The notes under the pieces are model-generated. The model saw nothing but the letters and a program-made list of their open reading frames with translations, did not search any database and had not been told where the DNA came from. From assembly GCA_030636765.1 (NCBI GenBank), contig DAOVWI010000056.1, positions 1 to 12,514 on the forward strand: a stretch of DNA of 12,514 nt, given 5' to 3'. Positions 7,011 through 12,514 of the stretch are shown piece after piece (within the stretch, counting starts at the first letter, position 1; each line of letters begins with the position of its first letter). The DNA comes from Gemmatimonadales bacterium (GTDB lineage: Bacteria > Gemmatimonadota > Gemmatimonadetes > Palauibacterales > Palauibacteraceae). A program made the position numbers and the translations under genes.

Positions 7011-7116
7011 GTGGATGGCGGTAACGGAAGTCGGACATGAACCGACGCGGCCCCGCCACTGTGTGAGGCTCGGCGCGCCAGCGCCATGCCTTGAGCCAGG
7101 AGACGACCCCATCCAT
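7011..7116 (+). ncRNA. Cobalamin (B12) riboswitch aptamer
   Basis: The untranslated leader shows the conserved aptamer parts in order. GGAAGTCGGACATGAACCGACGCGG (7026-7050) holds the GGAA, G..TGAA and GCGG landmarks, with GTCGG/CCGAC forming a small helix. CCCCGCCACTGTGTGA (7051-7066) is the highly conserved 'CCGCCACTGT' core. GAGCCAGGAGACGACC (7093-7108) is the B12 box. GGATGG at 7013-7018 can pair with CCATCC at 7109-7114 to form the closing P1 helix. The class senses adenosylcobalamin or a related cobamide and normally turns off the downstream genes, here btuFCDB. Exact ends are approximate. The region 7115-7197 would be the expression platform; no terminator with a T-run is seen, so control at the level of translation of btuF is more likely. 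Confidence 0.95.
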
Positions 7117-7197
7117 GCCCACGGAACGCTCTTCGCGGGAAGGGTGTGGGGGGGTCGCGGTTCCGACACCTCGGTCACGCTTTCCCGGAAAGGACGG

Positions 7198-8166
7198 GTG
7201 GCTCGCGTGACTGGAATACCTGTGCGGGTGCTCGGGGCCGCTTTTTTCGTGTTGGCTCTGACTGGTCGCGTCCTGATCCCGGCTGGGGCCCCGGACGCGG
7301 ATCGGCACCTGCCTCCCCTCCTTCCCCTCCCCCGCCTCGCCGACGGAGACACGATCGTCCTCACGGACGACCTGGACGTTCGCGTAACCCTCCAGGAGCC
7401 GGCCTCCCGGATCGTGTCGCTCGTCCCGGCCGCAACGGAGATCCTGTTCGAGATCGGAGCCGGGGATCGACTGGTCGGGCGCACCCGGTTCGACAGGCAC
7501 CCGCAGGAGGTGCTGGCCGTTCCGAGCGTGGGCGACGGCGTGCGACCCTCGGTGGAGCTGATCGTGGCCCTGGAGCCCGATCTGGTGATCCTCTTCGCGG
7601 GGCCGGATTCCCGGAGGGCGGCCGACGAGCTGCGAAGGATCGGGGTGCCGGTGCTTGCCGTCAGGCACAACACGCTGACCGACCTCTATCGAAACATCGG
7701 GCGGCTCGGGCAGGTCACCGGATCATCCGGCCCTTCGGAGCGGCTCAGCGCTACGATTCGGGAGGATCTCGAGAGCGTTCGTGAGGCGACGGGGCGTCTG
7801 CTCCGCCGGACCGTCTACTACGACGCGTGGTGGCAGCCGCCGATCACCATCGGGCGCGGGAGCTACCTGGATTCGCTGATCACCCTGGCTGGTGGTCGGA
7901 ACGTATTCGGCGATCTCCAGCGCCCCTCTCCGCAGGTCAGCTTGGAGGCGATCGCCGCGCGCGAGCCGGAGATCATCCTCTACCCGGTTCACCGTGGGGT
8001 GGAGGGACGGGCACCGGTGTCGGAGCGGCCGGGGTGGCACATCCTCGAGGCGGTGCGGTCGGGGCGCGTGCGCGTATTCGACGGGGAGCTGGTCGTGCGG
8101 CTCGGCCCGCAGGTGGCTGCCGCGGTCAGAGAGCTGGCCCGAGCGATCCATCCCGGGTTCGAATGA
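7198..8166 (+). CDS. btuF: Periplasmic cobalamin-binding protein of the B12 ABC importer
   Basis: This class III solute-binding protein delivers vitamin B12 from the periplasm to BtuCD. From GTG 7198 it has 322 residues, beginning with a signal peptide: n-region MARVTGIPVR, hydrophobic VLGAAFFVLALTG, and a likely cleavage before the Asp/His-rich APDADRH. No lipobox cysteine is visible. The mature part has the BtuF-type opening R71-IVSLVPAATEILFEIGAGDRLVG, then EPDLVILF, the inter-lobe helix and a C-terminal lobe with EAIAAREPEIILYP. The frame is open to ATG 7015, but that part is the riboswitch itself and must be untranslated. GGAAAGGA at 7187-7194 lies close to GTG 7198, while GTG 7207 (spacing 12) is a near-equal alternative. 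The stop overlaps the btuC ATG by 4 bases. B12 specificity is supported by the riboswitch rather than by binding residues. Confidence 0.92.
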   Translation: MARVTGIPVRVLGAAFFVLALTGRVLIPAGAPDADRHLPPLLPLPRLADGDTIVLTDDLDVRVTLQEPASRIVSLVPAATEILFEIGAGDRLVGRTRFDRHPQEVLAVPSVGDGVRPSVELIVALEPDLVILFAGPDSRRAADELRRIGVPVLAVRHNTLTDLYRNIGRLGQVTGSSGPSERLSATIREDLESVREATGRLLRRTVYYDAWWQPPITIGRGSYLDSLITLAGGRNVFGDLQRPSPQVSLEAIAAREPEIILYPVHRGVEGRAPVSERPGWHILEAVRSGRVRVFDGELVVRLGPQVAAAVRELARAIHPGFE

Positions 8167-9166
8167 GACCGGGAAGGGGCAGGCCGGCCGGACTTGTCTC
8201 ACTCGTCGTGCTGCTCGGCCTTGCCGTGGTCACGGGACTGGCGGTCGGGCCTGCTTGGCTGCCGGTGGGCGAGGTGTGGGATGCGCTCCTCCCGGGCGGG
8301 CAGGACTCTCCGGCGCGGGCCATCGTGCTCTCCGTTCGACTGCCTCGCGTGGTGGCGGCTGCCTTGAGTGGAGCGAGCCTCGCCGTCTCCGGCGTGCTCT
8401 TCCAGGCCCTTCTCCGGAATCCCCTGGCGGAGCCGTACCTGCTGGGCGTGTCGAGTGGCGCCGCCCTCGGGGCGGTGAGCGTGCTCGTTCTCGGCCTGAC
8501 GGTCGGTCCGGCAGGCCTGGCCCTGGCGGCGCTCGCCGGCGCGCTGGTGGCGATAGCCATCGTGTTTCGCGTCGCCTCCGCCGCGGGCTATCTGGACACA
8601 CGGATCCTCATTCTGGCCGGGGTCGTCGTCGCCTCCTTCTTCGGGGCAGGCGTGATGCTCGTCATGACGTTCGCCGAAGGGCGGACGACGCGTTCCGCCC
8701 TCCTTTGGACGATGGGAAGCTTCGGCAACGCCTCGTGGGGCATGAACCTGGCGCTGGCCGTTTACTCGCTTCCGGCCGTGCTCCTGGCGTTCGGCCTGAG
8801 TCGACACCTGAACGCGCTCGCCCTGGGGGAGGAGAGCGCCGCGTTTCTCGGGACGGAGGTGGAGACGGTGAAGCGGGTGGCGTACCTCCTCGCCTCGCTC
8901 CTGGCGGCGGCCGCCGTCAGCGTGGGAGGGGTCATCGGGTTCGTCGGGCTCGTCGTCCCGCACGCCGTGAGGCTTCTCTGGGGCGGCGATCACCGTTTTC
9001 TCGTGCCGATGTCCTTCCTGGCCGGAGGGGCTCTGCTGGCACTTGCGGACGCGGCCGCGCGCACGGTGGCCGCGCCGCTCGAGGTACCGGTGGGCGTCGT
9101 CACCGCGCTCGTGGGCGTGCCGTTCTTTCTGATCCTTCTTCGGCGGAGTTATGCCGGGGGTGCCGG

Positions 9167-9170
<4 letters not shown>
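8163..9170 (+). CDS. btuC: Cobalamin ABC importer permease (FecCD family)
   Basis: This 335-residue inner-membrane permease of the FecCD/BtuC family forms the B12 channel as a homodimer. Family marks are RLPRVVAAALSGASLAVSG (RLPR at residues 59-62), NPLAEPYLLGVSSGAALGA from residue 86, the cytoplasmic coupling segment for the ATPase near GLVVPHAVRLLWG (residues 262-274), and the ending ADAAARTVAAPLEVPVGVVTALVGVPFFLILLRR. Repeated Ala/Leu/Val stretches are consistent with about ten membrane helices. The start ATG overlaps the btuF TGA (ATGA), and the stop overlaps the btuD ATG in the same way, so all three are probably made in fixed ratio. Family members also move iron siderophores; the B12 call comes from the cobalamin riboswitch and the neighbouring genes. 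Confidence 0.95.
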
Positions 9171-10008
<838 letters not shown>

Positions 10009-10012
<4 letters not shown>

Positions 10013-12192
10013 GGCGTCGCATACACGGCGGAGGGGTGGTGTGGGGTGGGCTCCCGCTACTCTTGATCGTGACGGCGACGGGCACCGCGAGGGCGAAAGC
10101 GCCTCCACCGGCACAGGATCAACCGGTGGCCAGGCTGGTGGTGGAGATTCGATCGGAAGCCGGCGAACCGGTGACCGGCGCCTCCGTGCGGCTGGCGTTC
10201 ACCTCGGCGTCCGGCATCGAGGCGACGGTGCCGCTCGAAGAGATGGGTCCGGGCCGCTACCGGGCCGCGGGCGTGAGTGCCGGCAGCTACGTCTTGATGG
10301 CTTCGGCCCTCGGCTTCGAGGCGACCAGCCGTGAGGTTACGCTGGAAGGCGGCGAAGTTCGGGTGTCCCTCGTGCTTGGCATCAGACCGGTCGCACTCTC
10401 CGACCTCGTTGCCGCCGTTGAACGGACGGAGAGTGCGTCCCTCCCGGGCCACGCCGTAAGCCGGATCCCCCTGGACGGCGGTCCGCGGACCCTCTCGGAT
10501 CGCTTGGCCGAAGAGCCGGGCGTGCAGGTTCGGTCCTCTCCGGGTGGCCGCGAGATAGGCAGCGTGCGCGGCAGCCGCTCGGAGGGCCTGCTCGTGCTGC
10601 TCGACGGGCTTCCCGTCAACGATCCGCTCACGGGCGTGGCCGATCTTTCCCGGATCCCCGTGGCGACGCTGGAGGCGGCCTCGCTCGTGCGCGGCGCATC
10701 GCCACGCTTCGGTTCGGGTGCGATCGGCGGGGTTCTTCTCCTCGAATCGCGCAAGCCGGAAGGCGTCAGCTCTGCGGTGGGGGTGGAAGTGGGCTCGTAC
10801 GGTAGCCTGGCGGCCGACGCCTACGTGTCGTTGGGTGGCTCGCCGGGCACGCTGGCACTGGGCTTCCGCGCCGAGGGCGTGGAGAACGACTTCGAGTTCC
10901 CCAACCGTGCCAAGCCTGGAAGCCCCGTGGAGGTGCGGCGGAACGCCGACGGGCACGCCCTGCACGTATGGCTCTCCGGTGCGCCATCCGCCCTGCCGAT
11001 CTTCGCTCAGGCCCGCTTCGACGACGTCGAACGAGGAGCGCCCGGCCGGATCGGGTCGAGCGCCTTCGATGAGGCACGATACGGTGACCGCTCGCTCCAG
11101 ATGGTGCTCGGATACGGATCATCGGTGGGCCGCGTGAGCGCCATCGCTGCCCGCCGGAGCCTCCTGTATCGGGATCCGAGTCGCAACATGGAGTCACGCC
11201 AATCGCTCACCAGTTTCCGTCTGGCGGGCTCGACATGGATCCCGGGCGCCGCCCTCGAGATCAACAGCTACGTGGCTCGGGAGCGCGTGGCGGGCAGCGG
11301 GACGGAGGGAACGCCGGTGAGGTGGAGCAGTGGCGTGTGGGCCGGCAAGACGTTCACGGCGGGTCGCCTCTCGGTGCAGCCGGGCCTGGCCGCGGACATT
11401 TCGACGGATGGGCATGCCGTGAGCCCCGAGGTCTCGCTCGCGGCGCAGCTTGGGCCGGCCTGGGTGCTGTGGAGCCGGTTGGGACAGGCCTACCGGCTGC
11501 CCACGTTCGCGGACGTCTACGCTCCGCGCTCCAGGGGGGTTCGCGCGAACCCGGACCTCAAGCCGGAGCGGGTCGTGGTGGATGCGGAGATCGGAATCCG
11601 TTGGGCCTCGGCCGCGAAGGAGAGCCGAGCGGGCGAGGTCTCGACCGGGGGCGACGCACGCGCCGGGGGCGACACACGCGCCGGGATCCAGGCAGCGATC
11701 TTCTACCGCCGGACGAACGACCCGATCGTCTGGGTGGCGAGCTCCGTCGCTCTCTGGAGTCCGCGGAACCTCGATCAGCTCACGGCGGCGGGAGTGGAGA
11801 TCGGGGGAGACATCGCCTTGGCCTCGGAGGGTCCCCGGATTGGGGGTGCGTTCACGTTACAGCGCAGCCGGCTCGGGTTCGGCACCAACAAGAACCCGAT
11901 GCCCTATCAGCCCGACCTGGCGGCGAACGTCTACCTGTTGGGTGAGCTGGCCGGGGTGTGGTTGCGCGGGGCCGTGGCTCTCGTAGGGAGCCGGACGACC
12001 ACTGTCGCCGGGGTTCGTCGTCTGCCCGCGTACACCACCGTCCGGCTGGACGGGAGCCGCGCCGTGAGAATCGGCTCGCTGTCGCTGGAGGTCGCGGTGA
12101 CCGTGGAGAACTTGCTGGATTCGCGATTCGAGCTCACGGAGCTCTTCCCCGAGCCGGGCAGGAGCCTGGTGGTCCGGTTGGAGGTGCGGTGA
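10009..12192 (+). CDS. btuB: TonB-dependent outer-membrane cobalamin receptor
   Basis: This 727-residue outer-membrane receptor takes up its ligand with energy from TonB. From GTG 10009 it has a signal peptide (MRRRIHGGG, hydrophobic VVWGGLPLLLIVTATG, cleavage near ARA or AKA at 27-31). A carboxypeptidase-regulatory-like beta-sandwich follows at about 40-122 (VVEIRSEAGEPVTGASVRL ... GRYRAAGVSAGSYVLMASALGFE). A TonB-box-like stretch VALSDLVAAV lies at 128-137. The plug runs about 150-246 (LSDRLAEEPGVQVR, GSVRGSRSEGLLVLLDGLP, GASPRFGSGAIGGVLLLESR), then the barrel with NPDLKPERVVVDAEIG and the ending NLLDSRF ... PGRSLVVRLEVR. The last residue is Arg, not the usual aromatic. It overlaps the btuD stop by 4 bases. 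Ligand identity comes from the riboswitch and btuFCD. A short tandem repeat lies at 11647-11682. Confidence 0.9.
11647..11682 (+). repeat. 18-bp tandem repeat (two copies) inside btuB
   Basis: Two adjacent copies of an 18-base unit, 11647-11664 and 11665-11682, differ at one base (G11656 versus A11674). The length is a multiple of three, so the reading frame is kept and the protein reads GGDARA then GGDTRA. The repeat lies within a Gly/Glu/Arg-rich insert of about 20 residues between two predicted barrel strands (EIGIRW before, IQAAIFYRR after). Confidence 0.85.
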
Positions 12193-12263
12193 GCCCGGTC
12201 AGAGAAACGACAACAGCAGGATTTCTTGGCGACCTGCCAGAGGAAAGAACAGGAGTGATCCAC
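12193..12263 (+). promoter_or_regulatory. Gap between btuB and lipoprotein gene, with strong RBS
   Basis: The 71-base spacer holds an AGGAG ribosome binding site at 12251-12255, 8 bases before the next ATG. A short inverted repeat (GCAGG 12216-12220, CCTGC 12233-12237) has no T-run after it, so I do not see a terminator. The downstream gene is therefore likely part of the same transcript as btuFCDB. Confidence 0.5.
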
Positions 12264-12514
12264 ATGAAGCTTCCAAACAGGCTGAGTGCGCTTGCGATCA
12301 CGCTGCCGCTGTTCGTCGGCTGTGCCTCGGGTGATTCTGGACCGACCGGACCGGGAGGAGATGAGGTGGTGGTCGTCTGGGCGCTCAACTCGATCGGTCA
12401 GACGATCCGGACCTTCGAGATCGGCGAGGGTATCTCGCCGCTGGGCCTCGACGTCGTCCTGGAAGGTCTCTTCGACGGGGTCGCCATGGACGTCGCGTTC
12501 CCGCTCGCCGTCAC
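12264..12514 (+). CDS. Putative lipoprotein, possible beta-propeller accessory to B12 uptake (partial, runs off the window)
   Basis: The frame from ATG 12264 is open to the window end, giving 83 residues. MKLPNRLSALAITLPLFVGC is a signal peptide ending in a lipobox-like LFVGC, with Cys20 the likely lipidated residue. Phe at -3 is less usual than Leu. A flexible SGDSGPTGPGGDE linker follows. The mature start, VVVVWALNSIGQTIRTFEIG, resembles the first strand of YncE-like or NHL-like beta-propeller repeats ('V-x-x-x-N-S-x-x-x-T-x-x-x-F'). Position right after btuB under a cobalamin riboswitch recalls BtuG, the beta-propeller lipoprotein of Bacteroides that binds cobalamin and caps BtuB. This functional link is inferred from location and a single strand; the rest of the gene is needed. 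The start is strongly supported by AGGAG 8 bases upstream. Confidence 0.75.
   Translation, partial: MKLPNRLSALAITLPLFVGCASGDSGPTGPGGDEVVVVWALNSIGQTIRTFEIGEGISPLGLDVVLEGLFDGVAMDVAFPLAV

Noticed and set aside
7015..7197. N-terminal extension of btuF
   Set aside because: The stretch is the cobalamin riboswitch and its platform; a signal peptide begins only at GTG 7198 or 7207.
12216..12237. Terminator after btuB
   Set aside because: Only a 5-bp stem with a 12-base loop and no T-run; the next gene has a strong RBS close by.

Overview
The window is a GC-rich stretch from a diderm (Gram-negative-type) bacterium. All supported genes lie on the + strand and are packed almost end to end. The outer-membrane receptor and periplasmic binding protein show an outer membrane. 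The mix of a mannose-family PTS next to HPr/EI, an archaeal/Thermotoga-type S-adenosylhomocysteinase and carboxypeptidase-regulatory-type TonB receptors would fit Gemmatimonadota or a related candidate lineage. That placement is an inference, not something the sequence proves.

Region 1 (1-3723) is a phosphotransferase cluster: the 3' end of a IIB subunit, then IIC, IID, HPr (ptsH) and Enzyme I (ptsI). The genes overlap or nearly abut, so they look translationally coupled. All hallmark catalytic residues of HPr and EI are visible. No IIA gene lies in the window; it would be expected upstream.

Region 2 (3770-6920) is an activated-methyl block: S-adenosylmethionine synthase (metK), S-adenosylhomocysteinase (ahcY) and a DUF151/bifunctional-nuclease-family protein directly abutting ahcY. 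A strong hairpin sits in the metK-ahcY gap.

Region 3 (6921-12514) is a vitamin B12 uptake operon. An untranslated leader with a clear cobalamin riboswitch precedes btuF-btuC-btuD-btuB, each gene overlapping the next by 4 bases (ATGA or GTGA). After a 71-base gap with a good ribosome binding site, a lipoprotein gene runs off the window end. Its first mature residues resemble the opening of a beta-propeller, which together with its position after btuB suggests an accessory surface cobalamin-binding lipoprotein (BtuG-like); this is a hypothesis only.

In logic, BtuB plus TonB brings cobalamin across the outer membrane, BtuF captures it in the periplasm and BtuCD pumps it into the cytoplasm. Cobalamin bound to the leader RNA should then switch the set off. 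Imported B12 could feed a B12-dependent methionine synthase, which would close the cycle begun by metK and ahcY, but no metH is in the window. I see nothing that is clearly a wholly new system; the most promising item is the truncated lipoprotein at the right edge.
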